From Crotalaria pallida (Eukaryota > Streptophyta > Magnoliopsida > Fabales > Fabaceae): a DNA stretch of 64,000 nucleotides. Both the position numbers and the translations under genes were made by a program. Shown in pieces: positions 47,839 through 59,601 of this stretch. The stretch covers positions 7,378,001 through 7,442,000 of the forward strand of contig CM075653.1 of assembly GCA_037953625.1 (NCBI GenBank). Reading direction: 5' to 3'. The notes beneath the pieces are model-generated. The model was given only the letters and a program-made list of their open reading frames with translations, was not told where the DNA came from and searched no databases. Positions within the stretch are counted from its first letter, which is position 1. Each line of letters starts with the position of its first letter.

Positions 47839-48128
47839 ATTAGACCTGCGCTATGGGCTTATGGTCACATATGTTGAACTAAAGAAACTTCCATTACACC
47901 ACCTATACTACGGCTCTATCCTAAACTTATTAATGCTACAATCAGTTGCGTCTTGTACTCAAAAGAGACAAGATACAAACAAGTCAGGGTATTCAAACCT
48001 CAATCAAACGATACAATAACATTCAAATAATGTAAATGCGTTGGAGATACCTGCTTGATGTTGATGGCTACCTTTCTGGAACCACTTCTACTACTACAGG
48101 ATCTGACTTTTGCTCTGATACCACTAAG
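47839..48128 (-). other. 5' leader and primer site, family A copy 2
   Basis: As for copy 1; TGGTATCAGAGC at 48112-48123 on the sense strand. Confidence 0.8.
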
Positions 48129-48842
48129 TGTGACACCCTTCCGGATTACCCAAATATAATCTAGTATTTATGCTTTATATTGGATAATATATGGACTTGT
48201 GAGCTAAGAAAATATGGTAAATAAAATTTTCTTTAAAGCGGGTGCACAATTCATCAAATGGAACTCTTGGAGAATAAATTCTAAAATCCTTTAAAACACT
48301 TGTATCGAGTTCGGCGATTTCTAAAACCTTTTCTCAAACAGGATAACATTCGTTCTTTAGAAATTTCTTTACATTTTACAATCAATTGAAGCTACCCATA
48401 CTTTGTTCAATAAAACTGATACCGTCAATTAATACTTATAGCCGAGTTCATTCATAAGTTAAATCAGAGTAAGCGGAAATTACTGGACTATGCAACTGAT
48501 ATGATATAAACATAGATTTTCATATATACGAAAGAGTCATACATACATAGTCCATGAGATAAGTCACCAAGTTCCAAAAATATAACAAGTCCATGTAAAC
48601 AGATCTACATCACTATGATACTATAACCCTAGAGTAAAACATATGTACAATATATACATAATCAAAATACAACCCCAGGGATAGTCACGTAGATCCATCA
48701 GCATCAGATGCAGTAGTAGTAGCAGTAGTAGTCTCCCAAAAACATAGGTAATAAGGTAGTAGCATCATCATCACAGCAGCAGCAGCACATCTCCTCCACA
48801 GCACGGATCCAAGGGTCCACATCATACACCATATGCACGTAC

Positions 48843-49313
48843 CTAGGGATCATCGTCCCTCCAGTCACTCCCAGTAGAATGCACGACAGGCTCGCTCCCA
48901 CTCTCGTCCTCCACCGGATCCTCCTCGATCTCATCCGAGGGAGAGTGTACCCTACCACTGGGTACCGGGTCAGGTGATGGTGAAACCCTGACGGGGCTCC
49001 TCGGATAAGAAGGGGGAGTCTCCTCGCGGACAACTCTCGAAGTAAAAGGGTGAGAGCGGGTAGGTCGAAAATGAAAACTATGGTAAGAGCGAGCTGGTCG
49101 CGTGGGAGGTGGTCCATGATAAGTATAAAACGGGGGTACATGCATAGTGTATATAATGGGAATCCTAAACCTACGAGGACGGAATCGCATCAGCGGATTA
49201 GGGTGGTAGAATGTGAACTCTACCTCCCCCTCATACACCGCGCGATGGTCCTCATAGATCCATACGCCACTAGGAAGTGGCCGGATCTCGATGCAAGCAA
49301 TGTAACGAGACAT
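48843..49313 (-). CDS. LTR-internal ORF, 156 residues, unknown (LTR 3)
   Basis: Same product as in LTRs 1 and 2, open throughout. Confidence 0.4.
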   Translation of the reverse strand: MSRYIACIEIRPLPSGVWIYEDHRAVYEGEVEFTFYHPNPLMRFRPRRFRIPIIYTMHVPPFYTYHGPPPTRPARSYHSFHFRPTRSHPFTSRVVREETPPSYPRSPVRVSPSPDPVPSGRVHSPSDEIEEDPVEDESGSEPVVHSTGSDWRDDDP

Positions 49314-50029
49314 CACCTACAAGGGCATAGGGGTAAGCAATTCTACTCACATAATCAATAGAGAATAAATCATGCAACATATGAAAGATAATAATGCATC
49401 AATTAATAACAATCACAATTAGCATCTAGCAAGTATCAGATGCACATAGGATGCTCACACTTAATTCAGGTATATCAATTGCATTAAGTGAATGACATGA
49501 TGCATGATTTTAACTCTCAACTTATCTCCACATTTTCTAAGTCACTCTCTGACGTCCATCCCTGACAACCCAGCACTCCACAGTGCGTTGTATTCCTAGG
49601 TATACAACAATTCGTACATTCACCTAGAATGTACACGTCAAGCTTGGTATCCATGCCACCCGAGCACATCCCGTCATCCAAACGGATCGTCATCCAAACG
49701 ATATGTCCATATCGGCACCCACAAAGTCGACCACGTCATCGACGTGTCATCAAGCAAGCGTATTGGCACTCCCAGAGGCCCTCCACATGTTTGTCAAAAC
49801 ATGAATACGTCCTACCATCCAAACTCCAGAATGAATGCATTTTAGACTTAGGGGAAATTGATTAATACTTTACTTGCCACCTAGGCTTAATTTTCAAAAT
49901 GGATCGTCACCAAACAACCTATTTGTATTTATCAATTTCTCTAAGTCTTTGATCCCTTGAATTATCCTTAATAATTCCTTAATTAATTAAGTTAGAATTG
50001 AAAATGATGTTTTCAGATTCTGGGCATTT

Positions 50030-50354
50030 TACTCGAGTAAAGTTCAGAATACTCGAGTGTTCTGGAGATTTTCCAGATTACTCGAGTGTTCTTAAGCTTA
50101 CTCGAGTGTTCATGTCTTTCTGAGGATTTGGGTTTGAATTTCAACAATTTACTCGAGTAGTTCATGAGTTACTCGAGTGTTCTTGGACTTTTCCAGAATA
50201 CTCGAGTGACTTTGAATGACTCGAGTGTTTGACCTATAACAATTCTCAGTTCATGCCCGATACTCGAGTACCAGACAAAATACTCGAGTGTTCTTATGAC
50301 ATTTACTTTATTTTGAACACGATTTACTCGAGTACTTTGCCATTTACTCGAGTG
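50030..50354 (-). promoter_or_regulatory. Family A palindrome cluster, LTR 3
   Basis: Twelve intact ACTCGAGT cores with the same pair spacing as in LTR 1. Confidence 0.85.
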
Positions 50355-51683
50355 TTTCGCAGCTGATAGTATTGAAAACTGGTTTTAACATGCCATTTTC
50401 ATTTCTACTCAATTTAAGTCCATTTCAGGGATCCACAGAGTTAACATATCATTAATCAAACATGTTACAACACTTATTTCAATTCAAAACACAGAATTGA
50501 CAGAGAAATCATTGATTATGCATAAAAAGGCATTTTAACAACTCAATACCTCAAATCACACAATAAGCATAATATTCATGAAACAAAGCTCATTTAAGTT
50601 CACATGCATGATAACAAACTTGCTCAATACGGATTTAGAGCATGGATTGGTCTCCAAACCAAAGTTCCTATAGAATCTAAGCCCTTAGAGCCTCTTGGTG
50701 GCTCTCTAACACATTTAATGGATTTCAAACTCTATCTAGTGAATATAATTACTTCCCCTTACCTCTCAGATGTGAATCAACAGAAAGAAATCCAAAGAAA
50801 GCTCTCCAAACCCAGAAATCCACTTAAACTTCTCATGCATGACAGTTTTGAGTACCATACCAAAATGGAATTGGTTTGTACATGAAACAGAGAATTAGAT
50901 TGGGGAAAATTAGATTTCTAAGCTCTATGCAACATCATCTAACTAAAGGAATTGAGTTTGAGACTCAAGAACTCAAGAGCTTACCAGAATCGATGATCAC
51001 AGTGAGCTCCAGACACCAACTCAAGCAAGAACAGCTCCACTTCAAGACTTCGATTCTCTCAATCCACACACTCAAACCTCACAATTTTGGTGTCTATACA
51101 AAGCTCGTGATGTGAGCTTTGTATTGGTGTATAGATTATCACTCAACTCAGCTCACAGAGGAAGAATCGAAGAACACAATTCGAAAACCCTAACTCTTCT
51201 AATCTTCAACAAGTTAATCAAAATTCTCGACCAAGGGACAATGATGCGTTTAAATAGGCCAATGGAAAGCTCATGCGGGGCGACACGACGCCTATGGCGT
51301 TGGCATGGTGGTGATTTCGTGTCACCATCACGAAATCGTTGGCTGTGACTCACCAAACGCACTAACTCGTGCAGTTTGACCCAGAATACTCGAGTATTCC
51401 AGAAAATACTCGAGTGTTTTACCCAGATTTTGAAAAATAATTATTTTATTTACTTTCCCTCCAAAACCTTTCCTATAATTGCTTCTAGGTCCCAACCCAG
51501 GGACTAATATGCAAAATATACATTTTAGGCATTTAAATTATTTATTAAATAATTTCTCACATGCAAGCTAATTACATACACACATATTTTAATCAATGAT
51601 TAATTTGAAAACTATTAATTATAATTAAATTATAATTAACATTTCATTAATCGGGGATTAAAATTTTGGGGTGTTACAGGTTC

Positions 51684-52007
51684 CTCTATCCGCGATGTAT
51701 AAAATGATTTAAAGACAAATCATGTTTGAATCGGGAATCTTTTTAAAGTACTTGACGAGTTATAAGCTCTTGTTCGAGCTGTTTATAATCGTTCGCGTCA
51801 TAAACGGTGGCTAATCGGTTATGAGGAAAAGTACGTAAATACAATGAATTCAATAACAAAACTTTTATTTATTCGAAGCAGTGAATACAATGGGCTCGGA
51901 GTTCCACCGAGCGTACACCATCATCAAAAATGAACAATCCTAACAAAGCAAAGTTAATAATGAAACTAAAAACGATGGAAAATAGAACTGAAACAGGGAT
52001 AAAAAAT
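51684..52007 (-). other. Retand sequence between integrase stop and the A array
   Basis: Resumes the Retand after the target duplication. AT-rich, with no ORF that I can support. Confidence 0.6.
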
Positions 52008-52397
52008 TTAGCTGAAATATGCTCTAAGCTTTGCCACGTTCCATGTGTTATTGATGAGAGCACCCGAGAGAGTTTCGAGCTTGTAGGCTCCTGTTCCCGT
52101 TTTGGAAGCTACTCGGTATGGCCCTTCCCAGTTTTGAGCAAGTTTCCCGTCTTTAGCATTTTTGAGGCCAATGTCAGCTCTTCTTAGGACGAGGTGACCT
52201 ATCTCGAACTCTCTGGGTACTACCGAGCGATTATACCCCTTCGCTTGCATAAGCATGACATGTTTTTCCCTCTCGGCGGCTAGATCTCTGACTTCATCCG
52301 ACAGAACAAGGTCCTCACACAGTAAAGTGTTGTTGAGGGGGTTTGGTTGTTGCATGGCTCGGAATGAAGGGATGATCCTTTCTATCGGGATGACTGC
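52008..52397 (-). pseudogene. Retand integrase, C-terminal fragment
   Basis: Encodes the end of pol after the B insertion: IPIERIIPSFR, a helical EVRDLAAEREKH segment, and the GPYRVASKTGTGAYKLETL DNA-binding fold ending in KLRAYFS. It continues directly from the break at 55815 once the solo LTR and one ACTGC copy are set aside. Confidence 0.85.
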
Positions 52398-53107
52398 TGT
52401 AACACTCATTTGTATATCATCTTACTTTATAAGAAAAGTAATAAGTTTAAGAATACTTGGACTTGTTTTAGTTGGAGAAAGATCTGAAAATAAGAAATTA
52501 TCTCTTCCCTGGAAAATTTATTTTCACAAACACTTGATTAATAATGAAGGTGACTAGAAAAATCAGAGTTTTGCGGAAACATAGTAAAATCACCATATTA
52601 CCCTCCCAAAATATATCAAGTGTAACAAGTCCACTATTATCAAATAAGTATTATGATGAAACTGAATTCCTTTTATGATACCTTTTTCCAAAATATGTAT
52701 CATATAAATTCTATTAAAAATAGAAATGTCATAGAGCTGGTCACTGGTCCCTTGTCCAAACATCCTTCTGGTCGGATCCTCGATATCTGCACAACGGGTT
52801 CCCAACCCACATTTTCTACACTCTGCAAGCACCTAAGGGACATCTCCCCTTACTGATTCTTGTGCAAGCTAGATGCACGATCAACACCTAATATGGGCAT
52901 GGGGGTTAGCTATACATATTCGCATAATCAAATGAGAATAAAACTAACATCCACAAGTTAACATGTAGAAAATCATGATGCATAATCATATGATCACACC
53001 CGGTTAATCGTAATAATTCTTTCAATGCAGGTGGCATGATGCATGATTTCTTCCACAGTTGAGGCCTCTAACAAAGTCCATCTCGGACGTCCATCCAATA
53101 CACCGTT

Positions 53108-53794
53108 GTGTTCCCGGAACACTGACATTCGTTCCCAGAACGTAATGCCAAACCATACTTGGATGATAAGCATTCACTCCCAGAGTGTGCATCACGTTTC
53201 CAGAACTTGTAGCAAACCATACTTGGATAAATAAGCATCACTCCCAGAGTGTGCATCACGTTCCCAGAACGCATACGTTCCCAGAACGTATAAAAACCAG
53301 GTCCCGGACACTGGCCACATATCTATAATGTCTCATCCAGTAGGTTGCTTATCAAAGTGTTCCCAGAACACCAACATACGTTCCCAGAACGCATAAAACC
53401 AGGTCCCAGACACTGGCCACATATCTATAATGTGTCATCAAGTAGGTTATAATTTGGTACTCCCGGAGTACCCTCCTCATATTCCCAGAATATGATAAAC
53501 GTTCCTACCAACCAGACTTCCAGTCTATATGTATGCAAAAACATTAGGGTTGGTTTTATCTTTAATTCCATTATTATACCAATGTGTTCCCAGAACACTA
53601 ACATACGTTCCCAGAACGTATCGCAAACTATACTTGGAATAAAATCAAGCACCACTCCCAGAGTGTGCATCACGTTCCCAGAACGTGTCCAAGAAACCAT
53701 GTCCCAGACAATGGCCACATTCCCGGAATGTGTCATCAAGTAGGTTGCATCAGTTTGGTACTCTTAGAGTACAGGGCCATGTTCCCAGAACATG
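53108..53794 (-). repeat. Array of about 20 short hairpins with a fixed core (family B)
   Basis: Each is stem-TCCC(A/G)GA-stem with a different stem: GTGTTCCCGGAACAC (53108), TACGTTCCCAGAACGTA (53274, 53604), GGTACTCCCGGAGTACC (53456), CATATTCCCAGAATATG (53478), CACTCCCAGAGTG (53175, 53239, 53653), CACGTTCCCAGAACGTG (53671), CACATTCCCGGAATGTG (53716), CATGTTCCCAGAACATG (53778). The two halves of each stem match although stems differ between hairpins. Confidence 0.88.
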
Positions 53795-54054
53795 ATAAAC
53801 AATCCTTGCCAACCTATTATATTACCTTTCTCTATGCATGTATTGCATGCATAAATACTAAGGTTGGTCTTTCCATTAATTACTGTGATTTAGAAATATT
53901 CCAATTTCTCTTTTGAATGATTTATTTGAGGTATAATCTTTGACACAAAAATTCTTCTTTGAAATATCCCAAAACATATCATTAAACTTAGATTGGGTAA
54001 AACAAAGTCAATGGTATTCAAAAACTTAACTTTTTATTTTTCAGATTCAGGTAC

Positions 54055-54085
54055 TAACCGGTTACAGTTCCAGGCTAACCGGTTA
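54055..54085 (-). promoter_or_regulatory. Family B palindrome pair 1
   Basis: TAACCGGTTA at 54055 and 54076, 21 bp apart. Confidence 0.82.
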
Positions 54086-54428
54086 GAATTACAGACCTGA
54101 ACTGTTTACCATTGTAATTCAGAAAACCCTTTTTCTTAAATTCCCTACCCAATCCATAAACCAGTTTAACAATGTTTATACCTCAAACCACTGTTTATAT
54201 CATTCAAAAGTCTAAATCACCTTTCATTGTCCAATGAGCATAATTTCCTCTTAAAACTATCTCATTACCTTAAGGTATTAACTCTCAATTTTCAATCTGA
54301 ATTATTACAATAAAATCAACTTATTTTCAGATTGTTTTCCATGAAATTAAGGCCTAGATTTGAGTAGGATTTATAAAACCAAAATGCTGATTTTATAAAC
54401 TTATTTTCTTTTGCATTTTAACAGGGTC

Positions 54429-54459
54429 TAACCGGTTACGATATATTCGTAACCGGTTA
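54429..54459 (-). promoter_or_regulatory. Family B palindrome pair 2
   Basis: TAACCGGTTA at 54429 and 54450, 21 bp apart. Confidence 0.82.
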
Positions 54460-55380
54460 GATTATGCAGTGTGATACTAAAACATGAGTTTTAACAAACC
54501 ATTCTCTTCACTACTCAAATCTAACCAAATTTCAACCTTTAACAGAGTACATATACCTTAAATAAATATGTTTAAACACAAAAACATATCTATCTTGCAT
54601 GCAATTCAATTTGGATACACAAATTGCACATAATTGCACATATTTCACAACTTAATGCATCAATTCACATAATATCCAATTAAGTCATGAAATCAACATC
54701 AACATAGCTTGCATGCATCCAGATAACATTGCTCAAAACAACAATTGAGCTCAAATTGGCCTCCAAGCCATCTATCCATTTCAACTTATGCCCTTTGAGT
54801 CTCTTGGTGACTCATCCTATATTCTACCACAATTTATTCTCATTCTAGCAAATAGTAAGCTTCCCCCTTACCTTAGGTTCGTGCTTGATCCAAAACATTG
54901 CAGAGAGAAAGGCTCCAACATAGATTCCCCACAAATCCTAGGTTCTGCTCTCAGCCACGATTTCCATCAACAGGGTTCAAAGACCAGAAAATTTGACATA
55001 GCAATTGGCCAAAGAAATTGGGGAAAACAATTAGGACTCAATATAGATAACATGCACTAAAGAATCGAAGAGATTTGAGGCTTAATGGTGGACTGTACTT
55101 ACCAAATTCAAAGCTGAAACTCAGCTTCCAGAACAAGAAGAAAATAGAGCTCAGACTTGATTTCCTAGCTTCCAAGGTTGATTACTCCTTCCACACAAAC
55201 ACTCAGCTCTCAAATCTTATATCATTGGAAAGCCCTTGATTCAAGCTTTCCAAAAGTGTGTGTTTTGCTCTCTAATACTCAAGAACCAACACGAATTTCC
55301 CAGAACGAAAACGAAACCCTAACTGAGCCACCTTCAACACTAAAACCAGAAATCAACCCTAAACCTTCAGAATTTCCACA

Positions 55381-55387
55381 ATTTATA
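55381..55387 (-). promoter_or_regulatory. TATA-like box of family B LTR
   Basis: TATAAAT on the sense strand, 423 bp from the LTR start, the same offset as in family A. Confidence 0.55.
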
Positions 55388-55518
55388 GACGAATTGGGCT
55401 TGCATGCAGAGCGACGCGTGTCTCCCACCATGAATCGAGTGGGATTCGTGGCGAATTTTGGGTTAAAATGCGTGATTACTCATCAAACGCACTAACCCAG
55501 TTTTCTGAGTTCATCGTG

Positions 55519-55549
55519 TAACCGGTTACACAGCCCTTCTAACCGGTTA
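55519..55549 (-). promoter_or_regulatory. Family B upstream palindrome pair
   Basis: TAACCGGTTA at 55519 and 55540, 21 bp apart, about 132 bp upstream of the TATA-like box. Confidence 0.82.
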
Positions 55550-55814
55550 CATACTGATAAAATTCAAAAATTAATAATTTAATTACTCTTTCTTCAACAA
55601 CCTTTTTAATATTGCAATTAGGTCCCAACCCAAGGACTAAATTACAATATTCACATTTTTGTACAAAATAACCATATAAAAATATATCTCATATTTTTAT
55701 AATAAAAACACATAATGTACAAAAACTAAAACCTTCAAAATTCAATTATAAAATAATTGTTATAATTAATTTCTTGGTTATTTGGGAAACGAAAATTAGG
55801 GGTGTTACAACTGC

Positions 55815-58800
55815 GTCACAACCGTAAGTCAGCCGATAAGGAGTCTCTCCCGTCGAAGTCTGTATTGTGGTGCGATATGACCAAAGTACTTCATGCAAGT
55901 TCTCCAGCCAATTTCCTTTTGCCCCGATGAGCCTCTTCTTGATCCCCTGGATGATAGTTCGGTTCATTGATTCTACTTGTCCATTGGTCTGAGGGTGCTC
56001 GACCGAGGAAAAATAGTGCTCGATGTTTAAAGCATTGACCATGTCTTGGAATGCCTTTGCTGCAAATTGAGTTCCGTTGTCAGTCACTAGAACTTGTGGC
56101 ACTCCAAACCGAGCTACGACCTGTCTTTCAAAGAACTTCTGTACCTTGGCCGACGAGATAGTTGCTAAAGGCTCGGCTTCAATCCACTTGGTAAAGTAAT
56201 CAATGACAACTATCACCCATTTTAGCTGTCCTGGTGCGGTGGGGAACTGGCCAATCAAATCCATTCCCCATTGATAGAAGGGATAGGGAGATGAAAGTGA
56301 GTGGAGTTCCTCGGCCGGCTTCTGATACACATCGCTGTGAAATTGACACTTTTCAAATTTCTTCACATGATTGATCGGATCTTGCTGGAGGGTCGGCCGG
56401 TAGTATCCTGCCCTTAGAATCTTTTTGGCCAGTGATTTCCCCCCAACATGATGACTTCCGATACCCCCGTGAACCTCTTCGAGTGTTTGTTTTGCTTCGG
56501 CGGGATCTAAACATCTGAGCATAGGGCCACTAACCCCTCTGCGAAACAGAATTCCTTCGACCAGAGAAAATTGTGATGCTTTCCTGACGAGTTTCTTGGC
56601 CTCGATTGGATCAGTCGGCAAAATTCCTTGTTCCAAGTAACTCGTGATCAGAGCAGTCCAACTTGGATCCACCGAAACGGAGAGGACAACGCTAGGTCCG
56701 TGCACCATTTCATGGATCAACGTTTTGTTATTTCCAGGGCCTTTCGTTGAAGCAAGTTTTGAAAGAATGTCCGCTCGGCCATTGCTTTCTCTTGGGATGT
56801 GGCAGAATTCAACCTTGGCAAACTCTGAAGATAAGAACTTCACCTTCTCAAGATATTTTTGGAGGATGGGTTCTTTGGCCTGATAATCACCTTTAACTTT
56901 CGAAACCACCAACTGAGAATCGCTGAAAATCTTCACTTCTCGGGCCCCTACCTCTTTTGCCATCCTGAGACCAGCCATTACAGCTTCATATTCCGCCTGA
57001 TTATTTGAAGTAGGAAATCCGAACTTCAAAGAATATTAAGGGTAACTCCCTCGGAGTTCTCCAAGATTATTCCAGCACCTGCTCCAAGCTTGTTGCTCGA
57101 CCCATCAACATAAATGCTCCAGTCCAAGTTTGAGCTCGTCAATGGCTCAGTAAACTCGGTAAGGAAATCAGCTAGGACCTGAGACTTCATTGCCTTCCTC
57201 AGTTCGAAAGTGATATCGAACTCGGAAAGTTCAATGGCCCAAGTAACCATTCTTCCTGCCAAGTCAGGTTTTTGAAGAATCTGACGGATCGGTTGAGCTG
57301 TTCTGACCTTGATGTGATGGCTCTAGAAGTACTGTCGTAGTCTTCTGGCCGTGATAACCAAACAAAAAGCCAATTTTTCCACCTTATGGTACCTCAGCTC
57401 TGGTCCTTGAAGCGCTCGACTGGCAAAATAAATAGGGGATTCTTTGCCTAATTCTTCCCGGACTAGAACCGAACTGACGACCGAATCACCCACTGATAAG
57501 TAAAGGAACAGAATTTCTCCAGCTATGGGACTAGATAGGATTGGGGGGATGCCAGGTATTGCTTAAGGTCAGTGAAGGCCTTTTCACATGACTCGTTCCA
57601 CTCAAACGTCTTTTCCTTTTCCTTCTTCAGCAGTTGGTACCATGGTAGAGCCTTCTGAGCTGATTGGGATAAAAATCTGGAAAGAGCCGCTACCCGACCT
57701 GCCAGCTGCTGGACACCCTTGATGTCAGATGGACTCCTCATCTCGAGGATGGCTCGACACTTCTCTGGATTTGCCTCGATTCCTCATTTAGTGAGCATAA
57801 ATCCGAGGAATGACCCAGCAGGAACCCCAAAGGTGCATTTTTCCAGATTCAACCTCATATCGAATTGCCGAATTCTGCCGAGAATGATCTTCAAATCGTT
57901 AGCATGGTCTTCTTCCTTCAAACTCTTAGCAATCATATCGTCAATGTACACCTCCATTCTGGGCCCGATAAGCGAGCCGAACACCTTGTTCATCATTCGC
58001 TGGTAAGTTGCCCCAACGTTCTTAAGTCCGAAGGGCATGACATTATAACAATATGTAGCATTTTCAGTTACGAATGAAGTCTTCACCTGATCCGGGGGAT
58101 ACATCGGGATCTGATTGTATCCCGAATAAGCGTCCATGAAGGACAATCTCTGATATCCTGCCGAGCTATCTACTAATTTGTCTATGCAGGGAAGTGGGTA
58201 TTGGTCCTTGGGGCAGACCTTGTTCAAGTATGTATAATCCACGCACATTCTCCACTTTCCATTGGATTTCTTGACCAGTACGGGATTAGCCAACCAATCG
58301 GTGTACACCACTTCCCTGATGAACCCTGCTTCAAGTAGCTCAGAAACCTTTTCTTCTGTTGCTTGAGCCTTCTCGGTTCCGACCCGCCTTTTCTTCTGAC
58401 AAACTGGTTTTGTGCCAGGATATACACTTAATTTGTGGCAAATGAAATTCGGATCGATTCCTGGCATGTCTGCCGAGGTCCAAGCAAATAGATCTTTGTT
58501 TTCTACGAGCAGCTCTGTCAGTTCTCTCTCAACTTCTTCAGCAAGACCAACACCAATCTTGACACAACGGGATGGATCAGAACCCAAAATTACCTTCTTG
58601 AAGTCCCCTTGAGGGGTTGGCCTAGTTTCATCCTCCTCCCTTACGTCAAGATCTGCCAAGTTAACACTTCCCTTGTTGAGTGGTTCTTGCATAATCTTCT
58701 CATCTTCAAGCTTCAGTTTACCCAGGCTGATATTGTAACACTTCCGAGCCAGCTCTTGTTCAGAACGTACTGTTACCACCTTGTCATCAGACCCTGGAAA

Positions 58801-59601
58801 CTTCATAGCTAGGTGGACAGTTGATACAACTGCACCAAAAGACTGGAGTGCAGTACGACCGAGGATGGCGTTGTATGCCGACGGAGCCTGGACAACCAGA
58901 AACTTCACTATCTCAGTTCGAGCAGATGGTTGTTCCCCCATGGTAACTGGGAGGTGGATATGCCCTAGAGGAACAATCGAATGGCCCGTAAAGCCAATCA
59001 AACTTCCCTCGAACGGAGTTAGGTCAGATCTTTTAACCTTCAAGGCTTCGAACAGATCCAAGAACATAATGTCTGCTGAACTCCCCTGATCAACGAGAAT
59101 CCTATTTACTTCGTAATTTCCGAGCCTGGCTGTAACTACCATTGGGTCATTGTGATCTTGGATTATGTCGGCAAAGTCCTCGTCGCTGAAACTGATGACG
59201 ATGTTCCTCTTTTTGGGCTTTTGAATTGGTCGGCTAGCCACTGAAAGAACTTGACCCACATACTTCTTTCGATCACCTCTTTTTTCCCCTCCACCTGCGA
59301 ATCCTCCAGAAATGGTTTTAATCAGAAAAGTCTCTCGACCCTTATCCTGTTCGAACAGTAGGGTAGAGGCTCCCCCTGCAGGTGGTGAAGGGCTCCTATT
59401 TTTTTTTCTGCTCTGGTCTGGGTGGTGAATGACTTTTTCTATTGGAACGCTTCCGCAATGCTTTGCCAATGTATTGTTGAAGCTTTCCGTCCCTTACCAT
59501 TTCTTCAATCAAGTCCCTCAGCATAGTACACTGGTCAGTGGTATGCCCTCATCCGCCATGATGGTCACAATACTTTGTCTTGTCTTTTTGAGCAGCTCTT
59601 C
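55815..59601 (-). pseudogene. Retand pol: protease, RT, RNase H, second RNase H, integrase (broken)
   Basis: Domains in order on the minus strand: a Cys/His segment HGHTTDQC-like near 59540; protease with VDQGSSADIMF near 59090; RT with MPFGLKN and YIDD near 57940; a first RNase H (57250-57520, decayed); a second, archaeal-type RNase H (YVDGSSNKLGAGAG, NNQAEYEAV) that is typical of Tat; integrase with MDLIGQFP, VTDNGTQF and HPQTNGQVES. The first Cys of the integrase zinc finger is Phe (KKFEKCQF). Breaks: TGA near 59554, a frameshift at an A9 run near 59402, TGA at 57784, TAG at 57323, several breaks at 57260-57540 and a frameshift near 57030. The B solo LTR splits the integrase after YGCDAV. 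Confidence 0.87.

Larger units (their letters stand above)
31695..51678 (-). mobile_element. Family A Tekay chromovirus, three-LTR two-copy tandem array
   Basis: LTR 31695-35244, internal 35245-39911, LTR 39912-43461, internal 43462-48128, LTR 48129-51678. All LTRs are 3550 bp and both internals 4667 bp. The whole array is flanked by a single duplication GGTTC (31690-31694, 51679-51683). Long LTRs, an initiator-Met primer site, one gag-pol frame and a C-terminal chromodomain identify Tekay/Del. Copies differ by roughly 0.3%, so the insertion is very recent. Confidence 0.93.
48129..51678 (-). repeat. Family A LTR 3 (5' LTR of the array)
   Basis: 3550 bp. Palindromes at 50030-50354 and 51387-51416, hairpin cluster at 49573-49803. 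Its terminal GTGTTACA abuts the right copy of the GGTTC duplication. Confidence 0.92.
52398..55809 (-). mobile_element. Family B Tekay-like solo LTR
   Basis: 3412 bp beginning TGTAACACTC and ending GGTGTTACA on the plus strand, with duplication ACTGC at 52393-52397 and 55810-55814 and no internal domain. It is the product of LTR-LTR recombination. Its sense strand starts like family A (TGTAACACCCC) and shares blocks such as AGTCCxTGGGTTGGGACCTA with it, so the two LTRs are homologous but diverged. No supportable coding region. Confidence 0.9.

Noticed and set aside
53108..53794. CRISPR-like array in the family B LTR
   Set aside because: Plant nuclear context, no constant 25-40 bp repeat and no uniform spacers; the repeated part is a 7-base core within hairpins of changing sequence.
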